64,000 nucleotides of DNA, from NCBI RefSeq assembly GCF_004801375.1, contig NZ_SSNZ01000006.1, positions 62,001-126,000 of the forward strand. The letters run 5' to 3'. Source of the DNA: Flavobacterium supellecticarium. GTDB lineage: Bacteria > Bacteroidota > Bacteroidia > Flavobacteriales > Flavobacteriaceae. The translations under genes and the position numbers were made by a program. Numbering within the stretch: the first letter of the stretch is position 1; each line of letters starts with the position of its first letter. Shown one piece after another: positions 16,237-24,702 of the stretch. The notes under the pieces are model-generated. The model was not told the origin of the DNA. It did not search any database and saw only the letters and a list, made by a program, of their open reading frames with translations.

Positions 16237-16267
16237 CACCCGACAGGTCTTGAAGACCAGTCGGGTG
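16237..16267. repeat. Dispersed palindrome, variant copy 3
   Basis: CACCCGAC (16237-16244) pairs with GTCGGGTG (16260-16267) and the inner GGTCTT with AAGACC, with one A/A mismatch. It shares the CGACAGGT-type core and the convergent-gene setting of the palindromes at 4583 and 32982. Confidence 0.7.
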
Positions 16268-16280
16268 ATTCAGTAAGATA

Positions 16281-16399
16281 CAAAAAAACATCCCGATGTA
16301 ACCATCAGGATGTTTTATAAATAAACGATGCTATATCAAAAAGTTATTCGGTTTTATTCGAGTGAAAGTACCTGATAACATAAAATAAAGATTGCCACC
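16281..16399. repeat. Imperfect direct repeat, copy 2
   Basis: Second copy of the unit at 15331-15445. It carries a hairpin (AACATCCCGATG / CATCAGGATGTT) whose single mismatch lies at a different place from that in copy 1, followed by the intact 3' end of the membrane protein gene. The hairpin with its flanking A/T runs can serve as terminator for that gene. Confidence 0.85.
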
Positions 16400-16671
16400 G
16401 TTAGTAATAATCCGGAGATAAAAATAATAACATTGGCAAACCGTTGAGAATACATCTCAAAAAAGCCTTTAATACCAAATACCACAAAAGTACTAAAGAC
16501 AAAAAAAACTAAAATTTCCAAAAACAAATTTAACCCAAAGAACGTTTGCGGTACCCCATATTCAGCGGGATTAAAGCTAAACCCACTGTTGATACTCTCT
16601 ACTAGAATCAATGTGACGACCAGTACCAATAGCATCCATTTCAGTTCCGAAAAAAATAATTTTGACAGCAT
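16354..16671 (-). CDS. Small hypothetical membrane protein
   Basis: Protein of 105 aa with three hydrophobic helices, at about residues 10-27, 44-66 and 80-101, and little soluble sequence. I recognise no family. It is read towards the hypothetical lipoprotein gene; a decayed 3' copy of it lies at 15404-15445. The start is an ATG with no obvious promoter motif. Function unknown. Confidence 0.55.
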   Translation of the reverse strand: MLSKLFFSELKWMLLVLVVTLILVESINSGFSFNPAEYGVPQTFFGLNLFLEILVFFVFSTFVVFGIKGFFEMYSQRFANVIIFISGLLLTVAIFILCYQVLSLE

Positions 16672-16828
16672 AGCTCATTCCTTTTATATACAGTAAATTT
16701 CCCAATAATAACAACACCAGACAATCGCCAAATCTTTGTATTTTTCGGCTCACTAAATTTAGTGAGCCCCGTCTCACCAAATATTGCCAATAACAAAGTG
16801 ATTCTTTTCAAATACGGCACTTTTCTAT

Positions 16829-16836
16829 TATCTTTG
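16829..16836 (+). promoter_or_regulatory. -7 promoter element of ubiE-porT
   Basis: TATCTTTG, an exact TAnnTTTG match followed by GCTCC, 18 nt before the ATG at 16855. It rules out in-frame starts further upstream. The same TATCTTTGCTCC string occurs at 29987, before the Ala-rich lipoprotein gene. Confidence 0.7.
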
Positions 16837-16854
16837 CTCCAAATTTCTTATAGA

Positions 16855-17586
16855 ATGTCAAAAAATATCACGCCTTATAAAGATTCCGAACTCGGAAAAA
16901 AAGAACAAGTAACCCAAATGTTTGATACGATTTCCGGGAAGTACGACAATTTAAATCGTGTTATTTCTTTTGGTATCGATATTAAATGGCGCAATAAGGT
17001 TTTAAAAATTGTTTCCGACAAAAAGCCGCAAACCGTTTTGGATATTGCCACCGGAACCGGTGATTTAGCCATTTTGATGACTAAAACCAGTGCGACCAAG
17101 ATTATTGGATTGGACATTTCGGTCGGAATGCTTGACGTTGGAAAACAAAAAATTCAACACCTCAACCTTACCGATAAGATCGAAATGGTTTTAGGCGATT
17201 CTGAAAACATTCCCTATTCCGATAATTATTTTGATGCGATCACCGTTGCCTTTGGCGTACGAAATTTTGAAACCCTGGAAAAAGGATTATCCGAAATTCT
17301 ACGGGTATTAAAACCAGGTGGTGTTTTTGTGATTCTGGAAACTTCGGTGCCCACCCGCTTCCCTTTTAAACAGGGCTATCACTTTTACACAAAAAACATT
17401 TTACCGTTAATCGGAAAGCTGTTTTCGAAAGACAAAGTAGCCTATTCCTACCTATCCGAATCGGCTTCCGTTTTCCCACATGGCGAAGCGTTAAACAATA
17501 TTTTGCGAAAAGTTGGGTTTATAGATGTGAAACATGCTCCACAAACATTCGGAGCGGCAACGATATATTCAGCGTCAAAAAACTAA
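16855..17586 (+). CDS. ubiE: Demethylmenaquinone methyltransferase
   Basis: SAM-dependent C-methyltransferase of 243 aa that makes menaquinone from demethylmenaquinone, the last step of menaquinone synthesis in this group. Conserved blocks are MFDTISGKYDNLNRVISFGIDI, the SAM-binding VLDIATGTGDLAIL, the DNYFDAITVAFGVRNFE block and the C-terminal ANIYSA-like TFGAATIYSASK. The frame extends upstream to 16762, but a -7 element at 16829 and family length support 16855. The porT gene starts one base after the stop. Confidence 0.94.
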   Translation: MSKNITPYKDSELGKKEQVTQMFDTISGKYDNLNRVISFGIDIKWRNKVLKIVSDKKPQTVLDIATGTGDLAILMTKTSATKIIGLDISVGMLDVGKQKIQHLNLTDKIEMVLGDSENIPYSDNYFDAITVAFGVRNFETLEKGLSEILRVLKPGGVFVILETSVPTRFPFKQGYHFYTKNILPLIGKLFSKDKVAYSYLSESASVFPHGEALNNILRKVGFIDVKHAPQTFGAATIYSASKN

Positions 17587-17587
17587 T

Positions 17588-18289
17588 ATGAGAAAATTCA
17601 TCCTTATTTCCTTATTACTTCTGTCACTAAACAGCTTTTCACAGTCGATGTTTAGTAAAAATCCGGTTATCAACCTGGAAAACTTTGACAAGCAACGCGT
17701 ACACTGGGGCTATTTTTTAGGATTCAGCAGCTACGATTTTAAGTTTGATTATATCAAACCCGGCGTTGACATTGAAGTAAAAGGAACCACCGGATTTAAC
17801 GTAGGTTTGGTTGGAAACTTAAGGATCATGGAACATCTGGATCTTCGTTTCGAACCCGGATTGTATTATACCCAACGGGATTTGACCTTCCACGATCCGA
17901 GTCTAACCCGACCGGTGGATCAATTACGAGAAGTAAAATCGACCTATATTCATTTCCCATTATTATTAAAATTTTCATCTCAGCGCTTTGGGAACGTACG
18001 ACCATATGTAGTTGGCGGATTCTCCAAATCTTTAAACCTGGGTAGTAACCATGACGCTACAGACGATAACTACGCCTACCGTTTTCGTATGACGCGCTGG
18101 TCGACCAATTATGAATTGGGATTGGGTGTTGATTTCTATCTGGAATACTTTAAATTTTCACCATCCATCCGTGGTGTATTCGGCATTAACGACGAATTAA
18201 TTCGCGACAACAACCCGAACAGTCCGTGGACTGGAAATGTGGAATCGATGAAAACCCGTGGGATTTTTATCAACTTTACCTTCCACTAA
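17588..18289 (+). CDS. porT: PorT family type IX secretion / gliding protein
   Basis: Outer-membrane beta-barrel protein of 233 aa, placed in the PorT family, a component of the type IX secretion system that exports adhesins and enzymes in Bacteroidota. It has a signal peptide (MRKFILISLLLLSLNSFSQ) and then the family-like start NFDKQRVHWGYFLGFSSYDF. The rest consists of barrel strands such as LDLRFEPGLYYTQRDLTF and the C-terminal TRGIFINFTFH. The frame extends upstream inside ubiE, but the ATG at 17588 starts the signal peptide. The ubiE-porT order is one I know from flavobacteria. Its 3' end overlaps the convergent methyltransferase gene by 14 nt. Confidence 0.8.
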   Translation: MRKFILISLLLLSLNSFSQSMFSKNPVINLENFDKQRVHWGYFLGFSSYDFKFDYIKPGVDIEVKGTTGFNVGLVGNLRIMEHLDLRFEPGLYYTQRDLTFHDPSLTRPVDQLREVKSTYIHFPLLLKFSSQRFGNVRPYVVGGFSKSLNLGSNHDATDDNYAYRFRMTRWSTNYELGLGVDFYLEYFKFSPSIRGVFGINDELIRDNNPNSPWTGNVESMKTRGIFINFTFH

Positions 18290-19016
18290 AAAGCCCTCTT
18301 TTAAATTCACTCAGGATAATAGCCGTAGCCGTGGCCACATTTAGACTTTCGGTACGTTGTAAATCCCCAAAACGCGGAATTGAAATCCGTTCTGTAGTGT
18401 GCTTTTCAATAGCTACCGAAATACCGTTGGCTTCATTACCCATAACAATAATTCCGTTTTCCGGAAGTTTTTGTTCATAAATATTAGCCCCATCCATAAA
18501 CGTTCCGAAAACCGGTAATTCCGTTTGATCCAGAAATGCTTCCAGATCGGTATAGATTACATTCACCCGCGTGATCGACCCCATGGTCGCCTGAACCACC
18601 TTTGGATTATAGATATCGACCGTTTCATTCGAACATACGACATGCGAAATTCCAAACCAGTCACTCAAACGCAAAATCGTTCCGAGATTCCCCGGATCGC
18701 GGATATCGTCTAAGGCCAGAATCAATCCGGATTCGACAACCGGTTTTTCCTCCGGAATGCGAAATAACGCCAGACAGGTATTAGGCGTCGTTAACGCACT
18801 GATTTTTTTCAGCTCCGCTTCAGAAATAAGCGTTACTTTATTTTGCGGAAGCGTATCAAAAATAGCCTCAACCGAAAACAAATGGTACAGTTCAAAATTG
18901 GAATTCAGCAATTCTTGGATTACCTTTATACCTTCAGCAAAAAATAATTCATGCTGTTTTCTATATTTTTTTTGCTGTAAACTCGTTATTAGTTTGATTT
19001 GGTTTTTACTAACCAT
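18276..19016 (-). CDS. TrmH/SpoU family RNA 2'-O-methyltransferase
   Basis: SPOUT-class methyltransferase of 246 aa that would methylate a ribose 2'-hydroxyl in tRNA or rRNA. An N-terminal L30e-like substrate-binding part (about 1-90) carries LITSLQQKKYRKQHELFFAEG. The catalytic knotted domain shows LALDDIRDPGNLGTILR, IVMGNEANGIS and the ISIPRFGDLQRTESLNVATA end. Substrate is not readable from sequence. Its start faces tamL across only 36 nt, so the two promoters must overlap. Confidence 0.9.
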   Translation of the reverse strand: MVSKNQIKLITSLQQKKYRKQHELFFAEGIKVIQELLNSNFELYHLFSVEAIFDTLPQNKVTLISEAELKKISALTTPNTCLALFRIPEEKPVVESGLILALDDIRDPGNLGTILRLSDWFGISHVVCSNETVDIYNPKVVQATMGSITRVNVIYTDLEAFLDQTELPVFGTFMDGANIYEQKLPENGIIVMGNEANGISVAIEKHTTERISIPRFGDLQRTESLNVATATAIILSEFKRGLFSGR

Positions 19017-19025
19017 AAAAAAATG

Positions 19026-19033
19026 TATTTTTG
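19026..19033 (+). promoter_or_regulatory. -7 promoter element of tamL
   Basis: TATTTTTG, an exact TAnnTTTG match, 19 nt before the TTG start at 19053. It leaves a leader of only about a dozen nucleotides, which supports that start. A TTG at 18999 is 24 nt upstream, slightly beyond the usual range. Confidence 0.55.
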
Positions 19034-19052
19034 ACTTACTATTGTAATCGAT

Positions 19053-21608
19053 TTGAAAAATAATTTATCAAAAATAGCACTATTTCTCTTATTAGGTGCA
19101 ATTTTATATTCTTGTTCTCTTGTTAAAAGAGTACCCGAAGGACAGCATCTTTTAATCGAGAACACGGTAATGGTGGACGGTAAGAAAGAAAAAAGCGAGA
19201 CGATTTTAAATCAGCTTTATCAAAAACCGAACAGTTCCATTCTGGGTTACCGCCTGCGATTACAGATGTATAACCTGGCACGAAAAAGTCCGGAAGCCGA
19301 TTATCAGTTATGGCTGGAAAAGAAACCCAAACGTCATAAATTCCTAACCGACCTGTTATCCGAAAAACAAGTACAGCGATTAGGGCAATCCTTTTTTGTA
19401 TCGGGAGCCAGTACGTTTCTAAAAAAAACGGGAGAAGCTCCGGTAATTATCGATTCTACGAAAGTACAGAAATCCAGAAACCGTATGTTGTCCTACTATT
19501 TCAACGCCGGTTATTTCAACAATAAAATCACGTATAAAATTGACACCTTACCCGACAAACGCGGTAAAGTGAACTACGAGGTTAAACTGGGTGCGCCTTA
19601 TGTAGTCGACAGTATTACCACTTCGATTAAAACAGCCGCTTTGGATTCGTTATTTGAACGTACCAAAAACCAATCGCTGATTGTAAAAGGCAAACAATAC
19701 AATTCGCAGTATTTTAGTGATGAAAGAAAACGAATTGCCACACATTTCCGCAATAACGGAGCGTATTATTTCCAGGAAACCAATATCGAATATGATGTTG
19801 ATACGGTAGCAACCAACCACAAAGCCCATGTCGACATCCTGATTGACGACCGAACCGTTAAAAAAGGAGATTCCCTGATAAAGGTTCCATTTAAACTGTA
19901 TACCATTAGTGAGGTTAATATTTTCACCGGAAATACCAACAACAAAAACAAACAAAAAGTAGCCGACAGTACCAGCTATAACAACTTTAACATTTACAGT
20001 TCCGACAAACTGAAGTACCGTCCGAAAGCAATAACCGACGCGATATTTATCACCAAAGGCAGTAAATTCAGCGATTTCAGAAGACAGTTAACCTCGCGTT
20101 CTTTAAGTAACCTACGCGTATTTAACTATCCGAATATCGAATATGAAGAAGACAAAAACGACACTACCGGAACCTCACTGATTGCCAACATTATCTTATC
20201 GCCACGTAAAAAATTCAACTTTAATGCTACGGCCGATTTTATGCATTCCAACATTCAGGATTTTGGTATTCTGGGAAGTGCAGCACTTTCGATTCGTAAC
20301 ATTTTCAGAGGCGCCGAGATTCTCGAGATTGCCTTACGCGGCAATATCGGTTCGTCTCAGGATCTTGCCAATCCGAATAATGTATTTTTTAATATTTCGG
20401 AATATGGAGCCGATGTCAAACTTTCGTTCCCACGAATCTTTTTCCCGCTAAATACCGATAAGATCATTCCGAAAAACACCCTTCCAACCACGCAGATGAG
20501 TATTGGTCTTTCGCGTCAGCAAAACATCGGTTTGGACAAAGAAAGTTTTACGGGTATTCTCAACTACAACTGGAATCCGAAACGAAACACGAATATCCGT
20601 TTCGACTTGGTCAACTTACAATACGTTCGTAACGTAAACCCGGGCAATTATTTTAGCGTATACCACTCGTCATATGACCGTTTGAATGGTTTGGCACAGG
20701 TTTACAATACCGATCCAACCAATCTGGACGAAGAAGGTAATCTTTCCATTCCTCAGGGAACCACCGGTTTTATCAACGAAGTATTAGGCGGACAAACGAG
20801 TCTTACGCCAAATGATAACGATTATTTCGCCATTCGGAGTATTGAGGAAAGAAGGTTACGTCTAACCGAGAACAACCTTATCCTTGCGACCAACGTCACG
20901 TATACCAAATCCAGTCGTACCAACATTAACGACAACGATTTTTACACCTTTAAAACCAAACTGGAATCGGCCGGGAACATCCTGAGCCTGATTTCGAAAA
21001 TCGAAAACCAAGAAGCGGATATTTACGGTCGTAAAAAGTTTTTTAACGTCGAATATTCTCAATATATCAAAGGCGAAATTGACTTTATTAAAAACTGGGA
21101 TTTAGGTGGCAAACAGGTTATTGCAGCACGTGCTTTTACCGGACTGGCGATTCCGTATGGAAACTCCAATTCGATTCCGTTTTCGCGAAGTTACTTTGGC
21201 GGAGGATCTAACGACAACCGGGCATGGCAGTCCTATAGTTTAGGTCCGGGGCGAAGTGGCGGTTTGAACGACTTTAACGAGGCTAACTTTAAAATTGCAC
21301 TGAGTGCCGAATACCGTTTTAATATTTTTAACAAACTAAACGGTGCCTTTTTTGCCGATGCCGGAAACATCTGGAACGTTTTTGATAACGTAACCGATGA
21401 AGAAAGTGTTTTCGAAGGCTTCAAATCGTTACAGGATATTGCATTAGGTACCGGAATTGGTTTCCGCTATGATTTAAACTTCTTTGTAATCCGTTTGGAT
21501 GTTGGTTTTAAGACCTACAACCCGGCCAAAGAAATGAAGGAAAGGTGGTTCCGCGATATCGTACCGAATCGTGCGGTCTTAAATATTGGAATTAATTATC
21601 CTTTCTAA
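19053..21608 (+). CDS. tamL: TamL-type BamA/TamA family outer membrane lipoprotein
   Basis: Outer-membrane assembly protein of 851 aa, related to BamA/TamA but lipid anchored. The signal KIALFLLLGAILYSC has its lipobox Cys near residue 22. POTRA-like repeats fill about residues 30-380. A 16-strand barrel follows and ends in AVLNIGINYPF with a terminal Phe. The barrel carries the conserved YFGGGSNDNRAWQ segment resembling the RGF/RGY-loop region of Omp85 proteins. The start codon is TTG, fixed by the signal peptide and the -7 element at 19026. It likely partners a TamB-like AsmA protein; a large AsmA protein is encoded at 33063-35669 but not adjacent. Confidence 0.87.
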   Translation: MKNNLSKIALFLLLGAILYSCSLVKRVPEGQHLLIENTVMVDGKKEKSETILNQLYQKPNSSILGYRLRLQMYNLARKSPEADYQLWLEKKPKRHKFLTDLLSEKQVQRLGQSFFVSGASTFLKKTGEAPVIIDSTKVQKSRNRMLSYYFNAGYFNNKITYKIDTLPDKRGKVNYEVKLGAPYVVDSITTSIKTAALDSLFERTKNQSLIVKGKQYNSQYFSDERKRIATHFRNNGAYYFQETNIEYDVDTVATNHKAHVDILIDDRTVKKGDSLIKVPFKLYTISEVNIFTGNTNNKNKQKVADSTSYNNFNIYSSDKLKYRPKAITDAIFITKGSKFSDFRRQLTSRSLSNLRVFNYPNIEYEEDKNDTTGTSLIANIILSPRKKFNFNATADFMHSNIQDFGILGSAALSIRNIFRGAEILEIALRGNIGSSQDLANPNNVFFNISEYGADVKLSFPRIFFPLNTDKIIPKNTLPTTQMSIGLSRQQNIGLDKESFTGILNYNWNPKRNTNIRFDLVNLQYVRNVNPGNYFSVYHSSYDRLNGLAQVYNTDPTNLDEEGNLSIPQGTTGFINEVLGGQTSLTPNDNDYFAIRSIEERRLRLTENNLILATNVTYTKSSRTNINDNDFYTFKTKLESAGNILSLISKIENQEADIYGRKKFFNVEYSQYIKGEIDFIKNWDLGGKQVIAARAFTGLAIPYGNSNSIPFSRSYFGGGSNDNRAWQSYSLGPGRSGGLNDFNEANFKIALSAEYRFNIFNKLNGAFFADAGNIWNVFDNVTDEESVFEGFKSLQDIALGTGIGFRYDLNFFVIRLDVGFKTYNPAKEMKERWFRDIVPNRAVLNIGINYPF

Positions 21609-21621
21609 TTTTAGAAATTAT

Positions 21622-21629
21622 TATTTTTG
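21622..21629 (+). promoter_or_regulatory. -7 promoter element of fbaA-accD
   Basis: TATTTTTG, an exact TAnnTTTG match 27 nt upstream of the fbaA ATG. The leader is A-rich (AAAAACAACAACACA) without a Shine-Dalgarno sequence. Confidence 0.6.
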
Positions 21630-21656
21630 TCAAAATAAATTAAAAACAACAACACA

Positions 21657-22724
21657 ATGGCTCATACAATAAAACCAGGTGTAGCAACCGGCGATCAAGT
21701 ACAGGAAATCTTTCGATATGCAAAAGAAAAAGGCTTTGCCTTACCCGCAGTAAACGTTACGGGATCAAGCACTATCAACGGTGTTCTGGAAACTGCTGCC
21801 AAATTAAATGCCCCTGTTATTATCCAGTTTTCTAACGGAGGTGCTTCGTTTAATGCTGGAAAAGGACTTTCCAACGACGGTCAGAAATCAGCTATTTTGG
21901 GTGCTATTGCCGGAGCAAAACACATCCATACGCTGGCAGAAGCCTATGGTGCTACCGTGATTTTACACACCGACCATTGTGCTAAAAATTTATTACCGTG
22001 GATTGACGGTTTACTGGATGCCAGTGAAGAACACTTTAAGCAAACCGGAAAACCATTATTCAGTTCACATATGATCGATCTTTCCGAAGAGCCGATTGAA
22101 GAGAATCTGGAGATTTCCAAAAAATACCTGGAGCGTATGAGCAAAATGGGAATGACACTGGAAATCGAATTGGGAATCACAGGCGGTGAAGAAGATGGTG
22201 TAGACAATTCGGATGTAGACAGTTCTAAATTATATACACAACCGGAAGAAGTAGCGTATGCTTATGAGGAATTGATAAAAATCAGTCCGCGTTTTACAGT
22301 TGCCGCAGCTTTCGGAAACGTTCACGGTGTTTACAAACCGGGTAACGTAAAACTAACACCAAAAATCCTTAGAAACTCTCAGGAATACGTTCAGAATAAA
22401 TTCAGCACCGGACACAACCCGGTTGATTTTGTATTCCACGGCGGATCCGGTTCGACATTAGAAGAGATCCGGGAAGCGATTTCATATGGCGTTATCAAAA
22501 TGAACATTGACACCGACCTTCAGTTTGCTTTTACCGAAGGGGTTCGTGACTATATGGTATCAAAAATTGACTATTTAAGAACACAGATCGGAAATCCGGA
22601 AGGAGCCGATGTTCCGAATAAAAAACACTACGACCCAAGAAAATGGGTTCGCGAAGGAGAAATTACGTTTAACACACGTCTGGAACAGGCGTTTAAAGAC
22701 CTGAATAACGTTAATACATTATAA
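21657..22724 (+). CDS. fbaA: Fructose-bisphosphate aldolase, class II
   Basis: Zinc-dependent aldolase of 355 aa that interconverts fructose 1,6-bisphosphate with glyceraldehyde 3-phosphate and dihydroxyacetone phosphate. It has the metal-binding region VILHTDHCAKN, the conserved MTLEIELGITGGEEDGVDN, a zinc-ligand histidine in AAFGNVHGVYKPGNV and the phosphate-binding DFVFHGGSGST. Length matches the class IIA (E. coli FbaA) type. It is followed after 35 nt by accD. Confidence 0.96.
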   Translation: MAHTIKPGVATGDQVQEIFRYAKEKGFALPAVNVTGSSTINGVLETAAKLNAPVIIQFSNGGASFNAGKGLSNDGQKSAILGAIAGAKHIHTLAEAYGATVILHTDHCAKNLLPWIDGLLDASEEHFKQTGKPLFSSHMIDLSEEPIEENLEISKKYLERMSKMGMTLEIELGITGGEEDGVDNSDVDSSKLYTQPEEVAYAYEELIKISPRFTVAAAFGNVHGVYKPGNVKLTPKILRNSQEYVQNKFSTGHNPVDFVFHGGSGSTLEEIREAISYGVIKMNIDTDLQFAFTEGVRDYMVSKIDYLRTQIGNPEGADVPNKKHYDPRKWVREGEITFNTRLEQAFKDLNNVNTL

Positions 22725-22759
22725 TGTAGTAACATTCAGATTAATTCAAATTTAAAACT

Positions 22760-23614
22760 ATGGCTTGGTTTAAAAGAACAGCAAAAGGGATTCAAACCGC
22801 AACTGAAGATAAAAAAGACGTACCGAAAGGACTTTGGTACAAATCACCGACAGGAAAAATCATTGATGCTGAAGAATTAGCAAAAAATCTTTGGGTAAGT
22901 CCGGAAGACGGCTACCACGTTCGTATTGGCAGTAAAGAATATTTTGAAATTTTATTTGACAACAACGAATTTAAAGAACTGGATGCCAACATGACGTCCA
23001 AGGATCCGCTTAAATTTGTGGATACTAAAAAGTACAGCGATCGTTTAAAAGACGCTATCGACAAAACCAAATTAAAAGATGCGGTTCGTACAGCAGTAGG
23101 AAAATCCAAAGGGAAAGACCTGGTTGTTGCTTCAATGGATTTTGCGTTTATCGGAGGATCAATGGGAGCTGTTGTAGGTGAAAAAATTGCCCGTGCGATC
23201 GATTATTCCATCAAGCATAAAGTACCATTTGTAATGATTTCCAAATCGGGTGGAGCGCGTATGATGGAAGCAGCATACTCATTAATGCAGTTAGCCAAAA
23301 CGTCTGCAAAACTGGCGCAATTGGCCGATGCAAAAATCCCGTATATTTCCTTGTGTACCGATCCGACAACCGGAGGAACTACAGCATCCTATGCGATGTT
23401 AGGTGATATTAACATTGCCGAGCCCGGAGCTTTGATTGGTTTTGCCGGACCACGTGTCGTAAAAGACACCACCGGAAAAGACCTTCCGGAAGGATTCCAA
23501 ACATCGGAATTCGTTTTAGAACATGGTTTCCTTGACTTTATCACGCCTCGTAAAGAGTTAAAAGACAAAATCAACTTATACCTGGACTTGATTTTAAATC
23601 AACCGGTACGCTAA
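22760..23614 (+). CDS. accD: Acetyl-CoA carboxylase carboxyltransferase beta subunit, zinc-ribbon cysteines absent
   Basis: Beta subunit (284 aa) of the carboxyltransferase that moves CO2 from biotin to acetyl-CoA in fatty-acid synthesis. The crotonase-fold core is clear: [53 protein letters not shown] and IGFAGPRV. The N-terminal region that in E. coli holds a four-cysteine zinc ribbon is present and alignable ([30 protein letters not shown]), but none of the cysteines is kept. It shares a unit with fbaA and ends at a bidirectional terminator. Confidence 0.94.
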   Translation: MAWFKRTAKGIQTATEDKKDVPKGLWYKSPTGKIIDAEELAKNLWVSPEDGYHVRIGSKEYFEILFDNNEFKELDANMTSKDPLKFVDTKKYSDRLKDAIDKTKLKDAVRTAVGKSKGKDLVVASMDFAFIGGSMGAVVGEKIARAIDYSIKHKVPFVMISKSGGARMMEAAYSLMQLAKTSAKLAQLADAKIPYISLCTDPTTGGTTASYAMLGDINIAEPGALIGFAGPRVVKDTTGKDLPEGFQTSEFVLEHGFLDFITPRKELKDKINLYLDLILNQPVR

Positions 23615-23615
23615 T

Positions 23616-23644
23616 AAAAATCCCGACTATAAGTCGGGATTTTT
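23616..23644. terminator. Bidirectional terminator between accD and galE
   Basis: Perfect 13-bp stem AAAAATCCCGACT / AGTCGGGATTTTT with an ATA loop. A and T runs flank both sides, so it can serve both convergent genes. Confidence 0.92.
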
Positions 23645-23647
23645 ATT

Positions 23648-24664
23648 TTATATATTTCGAACTTTCTGTTCCCATTTCCAGGCAGCGTCCAACGCTTCTT
23701 CCAGCGTTAATTGCGCTTTCCAGCCCAATATCTGGTTTGCTCTGTCGGTATTTGCATAGGCTTCGATAATATCGCCTTCGCGTCGGCCTACAATTTTATA
23801 TGGTAAAGGCTTTCCACTTACCTTTTCGAACGTACGGATCACTTCCAATACCGAACTCCCTTTTCCGGTTCCAATATTAAACACCTCCACCTTACTTTCG
23901 TTTTTATGATCAATTAGTCGTTGTAGCGCCACCACATGTGCTTTAGCCAGATCAACTACATGAATATAATCGCGGATACAGGTTCCGTCAGCTGTTGGAT
24001 AATCATCGCCATATACCGATAATTCCTTACGGATACCAATAGCGGTTTGCGTAATAAACGGCACCAGATTTTGCGGTACACCAACGGGGAGTTCCCCTAT
24101 TTCGGCAGTTTCATGGGCTCCAATCGGATTAAAATAACGCAACAAAATCGCATTGATTCCGGAAACTTTAGCTACATCATTAATAATTTCTTCTCCAATC
24201 CTTTTTGTATTCCCATACGGAGACATTGCCGGTTGTACCGAAGCACACTCCGTGATCGGCATATTTTCGGCCTGACCGTATACGGTACACGAAGAACTGA
24301 AAATAAAATACGCTTCTTTTTTCTTTTGTAATTCCTGTAACAGGTAAACTAAAGACGCAATATTATTTTCATAATACAGCAATGGATTTTCCACACTTTC
24401 GCCCACTGCTTTTGAAGCAGCAAAATGAATAACACCAATACTATCGTTGTGTTTTTCAAAAAAAGCGGTTACAACAGCTTTATCGCGCAGATCAATCTGC
24501 TCAAATACTGGTTTCACCCCGATTATTTTTTCAATACCTGTTAAAACATCGATAGATGAATTCGACAGATTATCGACAATAACCACTTCAAACCCCTGAC
24601 GGTATAATTCCACTACAGTATGGGATCCGATAAAACCTAAACCTCCGGTAACAACTACTTTCAT
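23648..24664 (-). CDS. galE: UDP-glucose 4-epimerase
   Basis: NAD-dependent epimerase of 338 aa that interconverts UDP-glucose and UDP-galactose. The Rossmann motif GGLGFIGSHTVVEL starts at residue 7, the catalytic YGNTK (YxxxK) follows SPYG, and SSSCTVYG carries the active-site serine/threonine region. The sugar-binding C-terminal blocks GDDYPTADGTCIRDYIHVVDL and NIGTGKGSSVLEV are typical. It starts 38 nt after the aminotransferase stop, so both may belong to a surface-sugar unit. Confidence 0.95.
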   Translation of the reverse strand: MKVVVTGGLGFIGSHTVVELYRQGFEVVIVDNLSNSSIDVLTGIEKIIGVKPVFEQIDLRDKAVVTAFFEKHNDSIGVIHFAASKAVGESVENPLLYYENNIASLVYLLQELQKKKEAYFIFSSSCTVYGQAENMPITECASVQPAMSPYGNTKRIGEEIINDVAKVSGINAILLRYFNPIGAHETAEIGELPVGVPQNLVPFITQTAIGIRKELSVYGDDYPTADGTCIRDYIHVVDLAKAHVVALQRLIDHKNESKVEVFNIGTGKGSSVLEVIRTFEKVSGKPLPYKIVGRREGDIIEAYANTDRANQILGWKAQLTLEEALDAAWKWEQKVRNI

Positions 24665-24702
24665 TTATTTTTGAATATGAACACGAATATACGTGAAAAG
24701 GT

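Noticed and set aside
16762..16854. Upstream extension of ubiE
   Set aside because: A consensus -7 element at 16829 lies inside it, so it is unlikely to be transcribed.
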